NCBI RefSeq assembly: GCF_052857255.1
Contig: NC_135500.1
Span: 54,647,272 to 54,711,271 of the forward strand
DNA length: 64,000 bases
Reading direction: 5' to 3'
Origin: Amblyomma americanum
Lineage: Eukaryota > Arthropoda > Arachnida > Ixodida > Ixodidae
In this document: positions 24,217 through 34,472 of the stretch, in pieces
Layout of the letters: the number at the start of each line of letters is the position of its first letter
Position numbering within the stretch: the first letter of the stretch is position 1
The notes under the pieces: model-generated
What the model was told of the DNA's origin: nothing
What the model saw: the letters and a program-made list of their open reading frames with translations, nothing else
Databases searched by the model: none
Program-made: the position numbers and the translations under genes

Positions 24217-24888
24217 TCATGTTGTCGAAGAATATGACTCCAGGTTTCTTAGTCTGCAATTGCTTCCTTCCTTCAAACCGTTTTGATCTGAGAGTTCGCG
24301 ACGCAAATTGACGATTACCACATCTGGGCTGCTAGGTTTAGAGGGTAGTCTGCGCAATCCTTCAATGTCGTCTTTAGACAGTTCTGCGGTCTCAAGGTGC
24401 TCAGCTATTTTATTTACTTCTTGCAAGAGGTCCTCATCTTCTTGTGGCTGAAGACCACGGATTTCAATGTTTTGCCTCCGAATGTATTGCTCTGGATGAT
24501 TTATCTGTTGTAGTCCGGGTACAGCTTTCAGTTCTGGTGAACTTTCCATGGCCTCTACCCGTTGATGCAAGTCGTTAATTTTCTGGTCGTGCCTGTTTTG
24601 TGTTCCTTTTATGTCATCATAAGTATCCGACAAATGCTGAACGGATTTCTCAATACTTGTTACAGTTTCCTGAAAGTTCATCAACTTATCCAATTTTGCT
24701 TCAAGTGCCGGAATTAGGGACAGCAGTTCTGCCTGTATTTTTTCAGACGGATTTCGTGCTTCATGTTCGCTAGCAGAATGCTTGCAAGATGAGCATTTTT
24801 GTTTTTTTCTAGTTGATTCTTTCATTGCTTGAAACGACTGTTTCCACTGCACTTGCCAAGATAGAACTGCAAGTCTCATTTTGAACAT
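24217..24888 (-). pseudogene. LINE ORF1 protein, coiled coil (copy A)
   Basis: A 223-codon minus-strand ORF. Residues 25-60 are a Cys/Ser-rich remnant (KCSSCKHSASEHEA) and about 50-130 are heptad-rich and likely coiled coil (LIPALEAKLDKLMNFQETV). Residues 130-210 look like the RNA-binding RRM-type region of LINE ORF1 (RRQNIEIRGLQPQEDEDLLQ, then GLRRLPSKPSSPDVVIVN). Comparison with copy B shows that the true start lies about 25 codons upstream, near 24960, in a PHD-finger-like segment that is frameshifted here. The role in the family is RNA binding and chaperoning for target-primed reverse transcription. Confidence 0.75.
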
Positions 24889-25075
24889 GTCATTATCAAG
24901 TCGTCTGCATCAAATACTTCATGACAGGACAAGCACTTATCAGGCATAGCACACTGTTAGCAAGTTACCGCCTAAAACCGAACGAGGAAAGGCTGTGAGG
25001 GCAGCAGCAGTAGCAGTATCTTATTTAGACTAATAGCACATGAAATGAGGCGAGATTTTTACAAGCCTTCAATGA

Positions 25076-25219
25076 ATTGCGGGATGTGTTTAGGCACAGG
25101 AACGTTGAACCATGCTTCCGCTACCGCTGCTGCCCATGAAGTGTATGGATAGCAGGAGCTCGCGGCGGAGGGAAAAGTTGACGATAGGGCTATTTTTTAA
25201 CCTGCACTGAGCTACACTT
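25076..25219. repeat. Dispersed repeat, copy 1 of 3
   Basis: A block starting GAATTGCGGGATGTGTTTAG and ending near GCTACACTTCGTGCA recurs at 58823-58968 and, for its first ~75 bases, at 58613-58690. On the minus strand it has a short open frame with GSSGSGSMVQRSCA, or in another frame AAVAEAWSN. I cannot name the family. It lies directly against the 5' end of CR1-like copy A. Confidence 0.7.
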
Positions 25220-26770
25220 CGTGCAAGCTTGTGTAGGCCAGTAGAGGGCGGGGCTATAGCTATGACGTAAAATCGCTGCACACGTCTGCACGAGCGTCAG
25301 CCAATAGTGTCATGCCGAGCGTCGCCGTCCTCGGGAGCAGACTACAAGCTCTGAATGTTTGGGTCGTCGTTATGTATTAGAAGATGAAATAGATACTGCA
25401 AAAAGTTTTTGCATGGCGTTTATTAAGAGAATAAATGCAATGGGCATTTTTGTATCCCCTCAAATAGAGCGCAGCAAACCAAGTTGTAGTCTGCTCAGCC
25501 GATGCATGGAGCACATCAATTGTCGGTAAATTTCTTGCACAGTTAGTTCATCGTCAGAAGAAGGGTCGGCGACGAGTTCCTCGTGTGAAATAGAAAGCAC
25601 GCATGCTTCTGTCGCGACTAGGGGAACAGCGTTTTGCACCGCGTTGAAGCCCGTGTTCCGCGGCATATGGGGTGCGACTTTCGATGCCTGTTCCTCGGCT
25701 CTCAGCTGGCGGCATGACAGACCGCTTTAAGGCGCCGCCGTATTAATACACAGACGTGAAAGACGGTACTGTAAGCGTAGGGAGCTTCACACTAACGTAT
25801 ACAGATGCGTAGATGACCATGCAGGCAAAATAATTTTTTTTTCACGTGGCTCACTCAGCGCCGATACCAACGGAACGAACGCGGCTTACCAAAACGTGAA
25901 GTAGCGTTCGGCAGACTAAAATACGAACATTCAGACGTGTAAGCAGTTTTTTATCTTTGTAGAAGGTAAGGTTACCGCTGTCCGTCTCCTGGGTGCACCG
26001 CCATAGCGCTGCAACCGTCCAGGCTGCCGAAGTTCACAGACTTGCGAGGCGGCGCGCTGCAACCGCTCGCGACATTTACAGTCACAATTGTGCATCTGAA
26101 ACGCGCGCCATCCTCTTCGTCTTCTAGCCTACACACCCTAAGAAAGTGGTGTAGAAAGTGTAGTTATCATGCTACACCACGCTTAAAAGAAGTACGTTCG
26201 TGCCGGTGGGCGGAGCTACACTTTCTCTACATTAGTAAAAAAAAATATATTCATGCTACACTGTCTATGCATACGCTAGTGTAGATAGTGTAGGTAAAAA
26301 AATGGCCCTGATGATGATCATGAGCCACAGCCTCTGGCGCCATCCATGGGCGGCACTTGGACGGTCCTGTGCACATGCGTTGCCTCGGACGATCAAGCGC
26401 AAAGTTGCTCGCAGCTGGAGCTGATCGCGGAGGCCACGGCGCGTGCATTTCGAAGGCTATTCCCGCGTGGGTCATGTGCAAAGTTTGAGTGCGGCCCTTA
26501 CACTGATATTATTTTTTGCTAATATTTCCTTCTGGAAAGCGGTGCGGCCCATACACGGGTGCTGCCCTTACACGAGTTTTTACGGTGCGCTTTGAAACTT
26601 TTGGCTCAGGGAATCATAAAAGTATAGCATGAGAAAGAAATTCATCACCTATATCGTGTGCTATTTCTAAAACAAATGTTACACTACATTAGATGAAGGG
26701 TTTTTGTCTTTATCAGATGAGACACCTGCGACTTAACAGTACATATTACCACACTGTTCATTTACTGGCG
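25220..26770. other. Unassigned stretch with small inverted and CTACAC-rich repeats
   Basis: About 1.5 kb without a convincing gene. A minus-strand 68-codon ORF (25666-25460, with PSSDDELTVQEIYRQL) reads like protein but has no recognised domain. At 26128-26299 a block starts CCTACACACC, ends ATAGTGTAGG and has repeated CTACAC/GTGTAG motifs in both orientations, possibly a small MITE. At 26489-26585 the phrase GCGGCCCTTACAC or close variants occurs three times. Confidence 0.4.
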
Positions 26771-28070
26771 CCGCCATGGTCTTCGTCGTCTTCCCCGGCT
26801 TGAGCGTAGGCCGGCAGAGTGTGCCTGCTCAGCTAGACTTGGTGTGCCCTTTCTGCCTGCTCTCGGTGACATTTTGGTGCAGGTGCTGAGTAATATCCCG
26901 ATGTACGAAGAGCTCCCTGGAGCCTCCGATGCCCAACTACACCAAGTGGACACGACACCTGTCCATAAGGCAGGGTGCCGCTTGCGAGGCTTGGATTGTG
27001 AGTTCCAACCCCCGACGACACCGTCCCGTGCAATGACGTCCACTGTGGCAAATCAGACCATCCAGAATGCCGTCAGGTTCCCACCTTTGCTTCTCGATGT
27101 GCCTCGCACTCCCATGTCAGTTCATGGCGACAAGTTTGAAGACGTGGAGGACTGGCTGGCCAGCTATGACTGGGTCGCTGTGTTTAAATTATGGGATGAG
27201 GATCACAAGCTACACAATTTCTATTTTGCCCTCGTGGTTTGAAAACCACAAATCCGCCATCTTTTGCCCTCTTGGTTTGAAAACCGCGATTACGTCATCA
27301 CCACCTGGCGAAATTTGCGGCGAAAGTTGTTCGACACCTTCGGCAGCAAGGAACGGAAGGAGCGCGGTGAACTTGCCCTGCATTCCCGAGTGCAGCTGCC
27401 AAATGAGAGCGTCGCCATGTTCCTAGAACACATGACGCGGCCGCCTTCAACCACGCACATCCTGCCATGTCTGAAGCGAAGAAGGTACGTCACCTTATGC
27501 GAGGAGTGAAAGAGCAGATTTTCGTAGGACTTATGCGCAACCCTCCTAGAACTGTGGTCAACTTTGCTCGAGAGGCGTCAAGCATAAAGCATGCCTTGCA
27601 GCAGTGGTTTGTGCATTACGGCTGTTCGGTGAATATCACTGCTGTAGACGCCCACATGCCATTTCCTGGTACCGCAAGTTAGGCTCTCCATGAGCTTGTC
27701 AGGAGCATTGTGCGCGAGGAGCTACAGAAGCTTCGCCCTGTCGAGCAACAGCCAAGTGTCGGAGCCATCTCGGATGTCATCCGTGACGAAATCCGTCGAG
27801 CGCTGCAGCCAATGCCCTGTTCCCACCCGCCTCTTGCGCCATATGTCAAGATGTACAGCGAACCGTTATACAGCTCTGCACCGGCACAACCGGCGTTTTA
27901 CTGGTGTGTTCCTTTACCGCATCGATGCTTCTCGACTTCACCTGCTATCTCGGGCGCACGACCACACGTCAGCAAAGCACACGGGTCGCGCATATCAAAC
28001 AACCGGCCCTTGTGAGTTGAGTTGTATGCTACAGGTGGGATTAACCTTTCTTATTCTGCCGCGGCGATGC
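26770..28070 (+). pseudogene. Ty3/Gypsy gag fossil
   Basis: Plus-strand frames carry a Gypsy-type Gag capsid region: VHGDKFEDVEDWLASYDWVA (near 27120), KLWDEDHKLHNFYFAL (near 27190), WFENRDYVITTWRNLRRKL (near 27270), RVQLPNESVAMFLEHMTR (near 27390), KKVRHLMRGVKEQIFVGL (near 27475) and REELQKLRPVEQ (near 27713). A degraded zinc-knuckle start (CY-x-C type) is near 28025. A 38-bp local duplication at 27224-27285 shifts the frame. A CTGGCGCC motif at 26766-26773 could be the old primer-binding site. No protease or RT follows; I-LINE sequence begins near 28070. Confidence 0.75.
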
Positions 28071-28457
28071 CATGCTCGTCTTATGCATCCAGGCAGGAAT
28101 ACGAGCAGAGCCCGTGCGATTTCGATGTAGTAGAGTGGCCTGGGATCTTCTCAGTCCCTTGGTCACACATGACTTGTGGGGTGCACTCCACAGAGTACTA
28201 AAACGGTCTAGCACCGTTTCTCTGAAGTCTTTTTCATCTTGAGGTGCTTTTGTTTAAGAATTTTTTGACAGAGATTTATGGGCGAGACTGTCTGCCACCT
28301 CACTGTCTCTGACTCACATGTGAGAGGGCTCCCATTCAAAATATAGAGTAAAGCCTCTGCTGTGCAGATTCTGCACCAAGCGTAGAGAGCATATAGACGA
28401 GGCATCAGTAGGGAAACTGCGCTCTAACCTCTGAAGGGCAGATATTGAATCAGTTGG
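28070..28457 (-). pseudogene. I-clade LINE, 3' segment beyond the BEL insertion
   Basis: Minus-strand RNase H continuation: DSISALQRLERSF (near 28455), FTLYFEWEPSH (near 28330), EVADSLAH (near 28285) and then the connection region with RRSQATLLHRNRTGSAR (near 28150). It joins in order and strand with the segment that resumes at 38839, and GTTGG (28453-28457) is shared with 38839-38843. The 3' end of the LINE is missing; it stops against Gypsy gag sequence near 28070. Confidence 0.8.
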
Positions 28458-28812
28458 TGTTGTTTTTTCAATGACGTAAGGGAGAACGATACTTCTAAAA
28501 ACAACGAAGTAGGATTTATTTGCAACTACACAAAGAGAAAAGAAGCACTGGCCGGAGAGCGTCGAAACGGGAACCTCGCTTCTCCGGGGTCGAGGAGTGT
28601 CTGGCTTTGCTGACCTTGGCGCGTGATCGCGCCCTCCGCGCAACCGGCCGTCACACATCGGCACCGCTCTCTCGGAGGAACTAATGGGCGCTTCCCAACT
28701 GCTCTTGGAAGCAGCCGAGGCGTCCTTCCCTCAGACACAGTGGGTGGCTCCCAATGTGCCGTGAAGACATCAGGGGGGGGGGGGGGGCGTCACTGTCTCA
28801 GAATATTTAACA
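28458..28812 (-). repeat. BEL/Pao 3' LTR
   Basis: About 355 bases. On the plus strand it begins TGTTGTTTTTTCAATGACG and ends CAGAATATTTAACA, so on the element strand it begins TGTTAAATATTCTG. It aligns throughout with the LTR at 38486-38838. It contains an expanded G run at 28773-28786 where the partner has GTCTTGGTGAGG-like sequence, plus scattered substitutions, so the pair has diverged considerably. Confidence 0.9.
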
Positions 28813-28833
28813 TCCCGGCGAATGAGTGTTGAC

Positions 28834-29230
28834 TCATTCCTTTTGTGCTTCTAACGGGTGGAGGAGTTGGATGGGACGCCTTACTGTCGTGCCACCTGGC
28901 AAGCGTATCACACAGGAGCGTGTTCTTCTGTCTCGTCCAGGAAACATCTCCGTGATGCGGCCAAATTTCCGTGTATGTCGAGGGTGGAAGTCGTCATGAA
29001 GCAGCACCAGATCGTTGACTAGCAGGTCGCTTGACGCTGTCTGAGTGGAATGGTGGTGCGACCTCAAGTGAACACAAATATTCGCTTCGATATCGGTTCC
29101 ACAGAACTTTGGTCAGGCGCTGTCGGTATCTCCAACGACGAGTGAGTTCGCCGGAGGTGGCAGGCGTGGGATGCGCACCACAGATTGGCACGACGTCTAG
29201 CGCTTTCCGACAAGAAATTGTGCCGGTGTC
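28834..29230 (-). pseudogene. BEL/Pao integrase C-terminal (DUF5641-like) region
   Basis: Minus-strand ORFs 29191-28994 and 29067-28834. The last contains DLLVNDLVLLHDDFHPR, RKFGRITEMFPGRD and RTRSCVIRLPGG, then RRPIQLLHPLE, the pattern of the domain that ends BEL Pol proteins. The upstream ORF holds LTRRWRYRQRL and RSEYL (family form W-x-R-x-R-x-EYL). A frame change separates the two. Confidence 0.8.
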
Positions 29231-29241
29231 AGTGGCTCCGG

Positions 29242-30034
29242 TTATCCTGCGTCAGAGGGGACCGTTGTCAGTGGCCGCGTGGTGATCACGGCTTCAATAT
29301 GCGCCAGAATGGTAGAGATCTCTTTGAGGTTCACGCAGCTGCAACCCAGCACCTTCTTTAATGCTCGTTTTACTGAGCGCACCATCCGCTCCCAAAAGCC
29401 TCCCCACCAAGCTGCCCTTTGTATGATGAATTTGCATTCAATTACTTGTTGGGACAAATAGTTGAGCACTTCTTTATGGCGAGCCACTGTCCAGACTTTC
29501 TTCAACTCCGCTGCAGCCCGGTGGAAAGTCTGAGCATTATCAGAATACACAGTGTGGCAGATGTCACGTCGTGCTACGAAGCGGCGGAACGCCAAGAGGA
29601 AACTACTCGTTGAGAGATCGCTCACATTTTCCAGATGTATTGCTCTTGTCACTGCGCAGGTCAGCAGCAAAATATATGACTTTCGGATCCTGCCTTCAGT
29701 CTTTGTTAAAAGTGGCCCCGCGAAGTCGAAGCCTGTGACTGCAAACGGAGCTGCCTCTGACACCCTGTCTCGTGAGAGTGGCGCTACAGGCTCGGTCACG
29801 CTTTTGCGGCTCATTTTTTTACATTTCCAACGTCCCAGGATTTTCTTTACGGTCTGTCACCCTCGTATTATCAAAAATCTTTCGCGCAGCTGAGTCAGTG
29901 TATCCAGGCATCCCGCATGTAGGAGTCGTTGACGAGTGCTCTGGATCAGGAGGTCGACGAAAAGGTGAGATGCAGGCAGAACAACTGGATGTGCTGTCTC
30001 ATACCTGGAGGTCTGATTGTTGTGATCGTCCTTT
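29242..30034 (-). pseudogene. BEL/Pao integrase
   Basis: The ORF at 29814-29242 (190 codons) contains the integrase core: FAVTGFDFAGPLLTK (first catalytic D), YSDNAQTFHRAAAEL (second D) and AAWWGGFWERMVRSVKRAL (the E). All three catalytic acids are present. Upstream, in pieces up to 30034, is the zinc-binding region with HAGCLDTLTQLRERFLI and a TGA where W or R is expected; the knuckle's cysteines are altered. The coding sequence upstream of 30034 is cut by the LINE and resumes at 34477. Confidence 0.85.
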
Positions 30035-30294
30035 CAGTGGTGGCTGTGCCATGGCAAAGACCACCAATCCGCTCTTCCTGACAATGCAGGTGCTTGTCAC
30101 GATCATCGTCGCATTTCTGCCTGGCCTGGCGACTGCGCAGTCGGGTTCGTCATCCCTACCGATTTATCTTGGCTGCGGCGGATTTGGGGCCGGCTGCGTC
30201 AACGTCACCGCTGCCGTCGACACGCCGCCACGGATCTGCCCAACCCTCGCTGCCTCCTGGATCGCCCCATCGCAGTCGACATCATCATCTTCAA

Positions 30295-30302
30295 CTATAA
30301 AA
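30295..30302 (+). promoter_or_regulatory. TATA-like motif in monomer 1
   Basis: CTATAAAA, about 34 bases upstream of the start of monomer 2. Its spacing to the unit boundary suggests a core promoter placed so that the transcript begins at the next unit. Inference only. Confidence 0.5.
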
Positions 30303-30591
30303 CCGCTGCATCCGTCAACGACACTTCGTGGGCTTGGTGGCTGTGCCATGGCAAAGACCACTAATCCGCTCTTCCTGACAATGCAGGTGCTTGTCACGAT
30401 CATCGTCGCATTTCTGCCTGGCCTGACGACTGCGCAGTCGGGTTCGTCATCCCTACCGATTTATCTTGGCTGCGGCGGATTTGGGGCTGGCTGCGTCAAC
30501 GTCACCGCTGCCGTCGACACGCCGCCACGGATCTGCCCAACCCTCGCTGCCTCCTGGATCGCCCCATCACAGTCGACATCATCATCTTCAA

Positions 30592-30599
30592 CTATAAAA
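30592..30599 (+). promoter_or_regulatory. TATA-like motif in monomer 2
   Basis: CTATAAAA exactly 297 bases after the monomer 1 copy, with the same distance to the start of monomer 3 (30633). Confidence 0.5.
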
Positions 30600-30644
30600 C
30601 CGCTGCATCCGTCAACGACACTTCGTGGGCTTGGTGGCTGTGCC

Positions 30645-31526
30645 ATGGCAAAGACCACTAATCCGCTCTTCCTGACAATGCAGGTTGGTGAACAATACAG
30701 CCTGTTCGCTAAGAAAACTAGTAACTACTTCTTAGTGCAGCTACCAAGCCCACAGTGTCTGAGTGCTATCGCTGCCGATTTTGCCCGTTCTCTTCTGTTG
30801 TTGTTATCCGGTGATATTGAAACTAACCCCGGTCCTGATTCTGTCGCCATTCTTGCCGAGCTGCAAAAAATTTCAGCCAGTTAATCTCAACTCATCGCTG
30901 ATGTGGGTGAACTAAAAAACCAACTACTAACGACAAACCAAACCATCTCCAATCTGAACGAAAGAATGACTGATCTCGAGAACCACTACCAAACCCTAAA
31001 AACCTTACAAACAGACCTTGATACTGTCCGAACTAACGCCGCCCAGACAGCCAGCTTAGTCTCTGCACTAGAAACACGCCTAGACGACGCCGAAAATCGA
31101 TCGCGGCGGAATAATCTAATATTTTATGGCCTTGAAGACACTAATGCGGCCGAAACATATGCTGAGGCTGAAGAAATCATCATTCGTCACTGCCAGGATC
31201 GCCTTAACATATCAATCGACCCTAAAGAAATAGAACGCGCACATCGCCTTGGACGCCACTCTGACGACCGCTGCCGCCCAATAATAACCAAATTCACGTC
31301 CTACAAAACTAAAGACAATATTCTCTCAAATGCCCGGAAACTAAAGAACACATCCTATAGCATCGGCGAAGACTTCTCTCGTTCCGTCCAAACCGCTCGT
31401 AGCCACCTTGTAGCATTCGACAAAGCCAAAAAAGCTAAATTTTCACTTCGCTACAAGACATTGCACATTGGTGCTAAGCGTTACATGTACGACATCTCAT
31501 CACAGATGGTTAAAGAGATACCATAG
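30645..31526 (+). CDS. LINE ORF1 protein with N-terminal 2A ribosome-skipping motif
   Basis: From the ATG at 30645 the frame runs MAKTTNPLFLTMQVGEQYS, then a leucine-rich stretch ending LLLLLSGDIETNPGP at 30795-30836. GDIETNPGP matches the D-x-E-x-NPGP 2A consensus, where ribosomes skip the final G-P bond. Downstream are a coiled coil (about 30903-31080, LNERMTDLENHYQTLK) and an RNA-binding RRM-like region (RRNNLIFYGLEDT, ERAHRLGR, RPIITKFTSYKTKDN). A TAA at 30882-30884 is the only internal stop; the frame is otherwise open to the TAG at 31524-31526. ORF1 binds the LINE RNA. Longer starts at 30051 and 30348 are possible through the monomers. Confidence 0.8.
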
Positions 31527-34369
31527 CGGTCACCTCCCCCAAATGTAATCAATACCCGTCCCCGCACTTTACCAAGCAATCATCTTTCGTTCTCTGTAAC
31601 CTACACTAATATTCGCAGTCTTATGCCGAAACGAGAACGCGTGTCTAGCTTAGCCATATCATCTAACAGCAGTATGCTGTTACTAACTGAAACCTGGCTT
31701 ACTAATGATATCACTGATGCTGAAGTTATTGCCGATTTGCCGAATATTTCTGTTTATCGGAAGGACCGCACAGATTCTCGAGGGGGTGGCGTGCTGATCG
31801 CTGCTGGACCAGAATTATCTTGTTCACCCATCCGTCTCCCATCTAACTTAGAGATACTGTGGCTTTTGTGCCGAACTTCACCGCATTCAGTCATAATCGG
31901 CGTGTGTTATAGGCCTCCGCATTCTAGCCCAAGCTTTTCTCGTGAACTTAACAATATGCTAAACCAGCTCATGATATCTTATCCGAACCCGCATATTCTT
32001 CTGTTTGGTGATTTTAATTATCCAGGAATAAACTGGCTCAACCGTTCTCATTCACAGCCAATCAGTGCAGAATCAAGGGATTTTCTAGATGTTTGAACTT
32101 TAATCTTTACCAACTAGTAACCAGCCCAACACGCACCGCAGGCGATTCGAGCAACATTTTAGACTTAATACTAAGCTCTCATCCTGACAGTTTGTCATCC
32201 ATTACATACTTAGAGCACATTAGCGACCATAAAGTCATTCAAGCCGATTTTTCCTTCCGCACCGAGCGCCATGAAACACAAAAGAAAACAATCACCCTGT
32301 ATGACAAGGGTAACTACAATGCCATTAGTCATGAACTGAGCATTTTTTTCCCACTCTTCGAAGCCGGTTATAACCAGAGATCTGTTAACGAGAATTGGCT
32401 AATATTTAAAAATAAACTTCATGAACTAACACAAAAATTTATTCCTAGAAAACCTTTCCGTGAAAATCGCTCTAAACCATGGTTTTCTAAGACACTAAAA
32501 AGACTGGAGAATAAAAAGAAGCGGCTTTTTCGCACTGCCAAATTTAAAAGCAATTCCGAAGCGTGGGAGAAATACTTTTCAGCCGAAAAAGAATACTTGA
32601 CTTCCGTCACCAGCGCTAAACACTCATTTTTTAACAGCGACCTACCGCGCATGGTATGCGATAACCCCAAAAAATTTTGGCGCGTTATCAATCCCGCACC
32701 ATCACACTCAGTCACTCTCACTCATGCATCCGGTATTCAAGCCTCCGACACAGAATGCGCTAACATCTTCAATACGGCGTTCTCGTCAATTTTCACCCAG
32801 GAGCGCAACCCGCCTCCAAGAATACCTCCTACTAATGCCACCTCACCGATGGACGCAATAACTTTTTCTTCAACTGGCATCTCGTCTTTAATCGAGAAAA
32901 TGAAACTTTCCTCGTCAGCTGGCATCGACGAGATAAACACTAAACTACTAAAAAACACAAAATGTATCAGTGCAGTGTATCTTGAATTATTGTTTTTGCA
33001 ATCACTCTCTACAGGTATCATTCCGGAAAACTGGAAAGTTGGGAAGGTCGTTCCACTCTACAAATCAGGTGACAAAAATTCCCCTCTGAACTACCGTCCT
33101 ATTTCTTTAACTAGCGTCCCTTGCAAGATCATGGAACATGTCATATACTCTCAGGTAATGGACTTCTTAGACGCTAACAATTTCTTCCATCCATCCCAGC
33201 ACGGTTTCCGCAAGGGGTATTCATGCGAAACACAACTAGCCATGTTCCTCAACGACTTGCATACTAACCTGGACGCTAACATTCAAGTTGACGCCATCTT
33301 TCTGGATTACGCTAAAGCATTTGATAAAGTTCCACATCAACGTTTAATACAAAAACTTTCTATTCTAAACATTCATCCTAACGTGCTAAACTGGATCAAG
33401 GCCTTCTTAAGAAATCACTTTCAGTCAGTCATTGTAAATAACCAGTCTTCCAACCCTCTCCCTGTAACATCCGGCGTCCCACAAGGCTCTGTTCTTGCAC
33501 CCCTATTGTTTTTAATATATATTAATGATCTCCCTCAATACGTATCCTGCCAAATTCGAATGTTCGCTGACGACTGCGTAATTTACCGCCAAGTAACAAA
33601 CATAACTGATCATGAAGCCCTCCAGCAGGACCTTAACCAAATTGAACAGTGGTGCGCAGATTGGCTTATGACCCTCAACCCTAGCAAATGCAAGCTTCTT
33701 TCCATCACCCGTCGCAAAAAGACTCATGCCTTCCAATACAAAATCGCTAACGAGTCCGAAGAATCTGTATCATCTTTCAAATACTTAGGCGTCACATTAT
33801 CTAATGACCTAACATGGAATGCACATGTTACTAACGTGATATCATCGGCTAACAAAACTCTGGGATTTCTTAAACGTCACCTTCTCCTCACCTCACATCA
33901 CGTGAAATTGCTCGCCTACAAGTCACTCATTAGACCTAAACTTGAATATGCATCCGCCATATGGGACCCGCATCATATTAACCTCGTAAACGATCTAGAA
34001 GCCGTTCAAAACCGCGCTACAAGGTTCATTCATTCTTCTTACTCCTACGACGTCAGTGTTTCAGCCTTAAAAACCAAATCAGCACTATCGGCTCTTTCCG
34101 TTCGTCGTCGCATAGCCACGCTATCACTGTACCACAAGTTCTTTTACTCATCACTTAACCGTGCCCCTTACATCACGCCAGCATCATACATTTCTCATCG
34201 CACTAGCCACACGCTTCAAGTTTTTCGCCCACGTGCCCGAACTGTTACTTTTTCAGCCTCCTTCTTCCCACGTGCAGCTAAAGATTGGAACGGCCTTCCC
34301 CAGCATATCGTCGACATCACCTGTCCTTCGTCATTTGCAAGCAATCTAAACAACATTTTTTGTTCATGA
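31527..34369 (+). CDS. LINE ORF2: endonuclease and reverse transcriptase, one frameshift
   Basis: The endonuclease begins in the ORF1 frame just after the TAG. It contains [23 protein letters not shown] (catalytic E), [21 protein letters not shown] and [13 protein letters not shown]. Near 32090 a one-base shift moves to the 758-codon ORF (32093-34369) with [15 protein letters not shown] (catalytic D-H), the RT motifs [67 protein letters not shown] and FADDCVIYR, then FKYLGVTL and the C-terminal NRATRFI. All core RT acids are present. It copies LINE RNA at a nicked target. The frameshift is the main defect. Confidence 0.88.
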
Positions 34370-34472
34370 TCACTAATGGCATTGTTTTGTGCTTTTTCTG
34401 CTAATCCCACCCCTTATGTAATACCCCGCGAGGGGTCTTTAAGGTAATAAAATGAAATGAAATGAAATAAAA

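Larger units (their letters stand above)
21460..25067 (-). mobile_element. CR1-like LINE copy A, near full length but decayed
   Basis: The minus-strand element runs from a 5' end near 25067 to about 21460. The 5' end is the same as that of copy B at 45224: both begin GTAAAAA-type sequence followed by CTCGCCTCATTTCATGTGC. In order it has ORF1 (24960-24217), an endonuclease (about 23960-23530) and an RT (about 22725-21550). All parts carry frameshifts and stops. The target duplication was not found. Confidence 0.75.
30039..30686 (+). repeat. Tandem 297-bp 5' monomers (two complete, one partial)
   Basis: GGTGGCTGTGCCATGG starts at 30039, 30336 and 30633, giving an exact 297-bp period; the third copy is identical only to about 30686. 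The two full units are almost identical. Each contains CTATAAAA (30295-30302 and 30592-30599) about 35 bases before the next unit boundary, so initiation from one unit would start a transcript close to the start of the next. Each unit carries an ATG in a CCATGG context (30051, 30348, 30645). Since 297 is divisible by 3, all ATGs share the ORF1 frame. Confidence 0.92.
30039..34472 (+). mobile_element. Full-length CR1/L2-type LINE with 5' tandem monomers and a 2A motif
   Basis: Plus-strand element with 297-bp 5' monomers, ORF1 with a 2A-type motif, ORF2 with endonuclease and RT, a short 3' UTR and a TGAAATGAAATGAAAT tail. CAGT at 30035-30038 and at 34473-34476 is the likely target duplication. 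The host coding sequence (BEL Pol) stops on one side and resumes on the other. The start coincides exactly with a monomer start. Only three clear lesions are seen (TAA at 30882, a frameshift near 32090, and the ORF1/ORF2 junction in one frame), so it is the least damaged element in the window. Confidence 0.9.

Noticed and set aside
30164..30403. Minus-strand ORFs in the LINE monomers (also 30461-30658)
   Set aside because: They are antisense shadows of the 297-bp repeats, which stay open because the period is divisible by 3.
29772..30638. Long plus-strand ORF running from the BEL integrase region into the LINE monomers
   Set aside because: The part before 30039 is antisense to BEL integrase. 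Only the portion from a monomer ATG can belong to the LINE.
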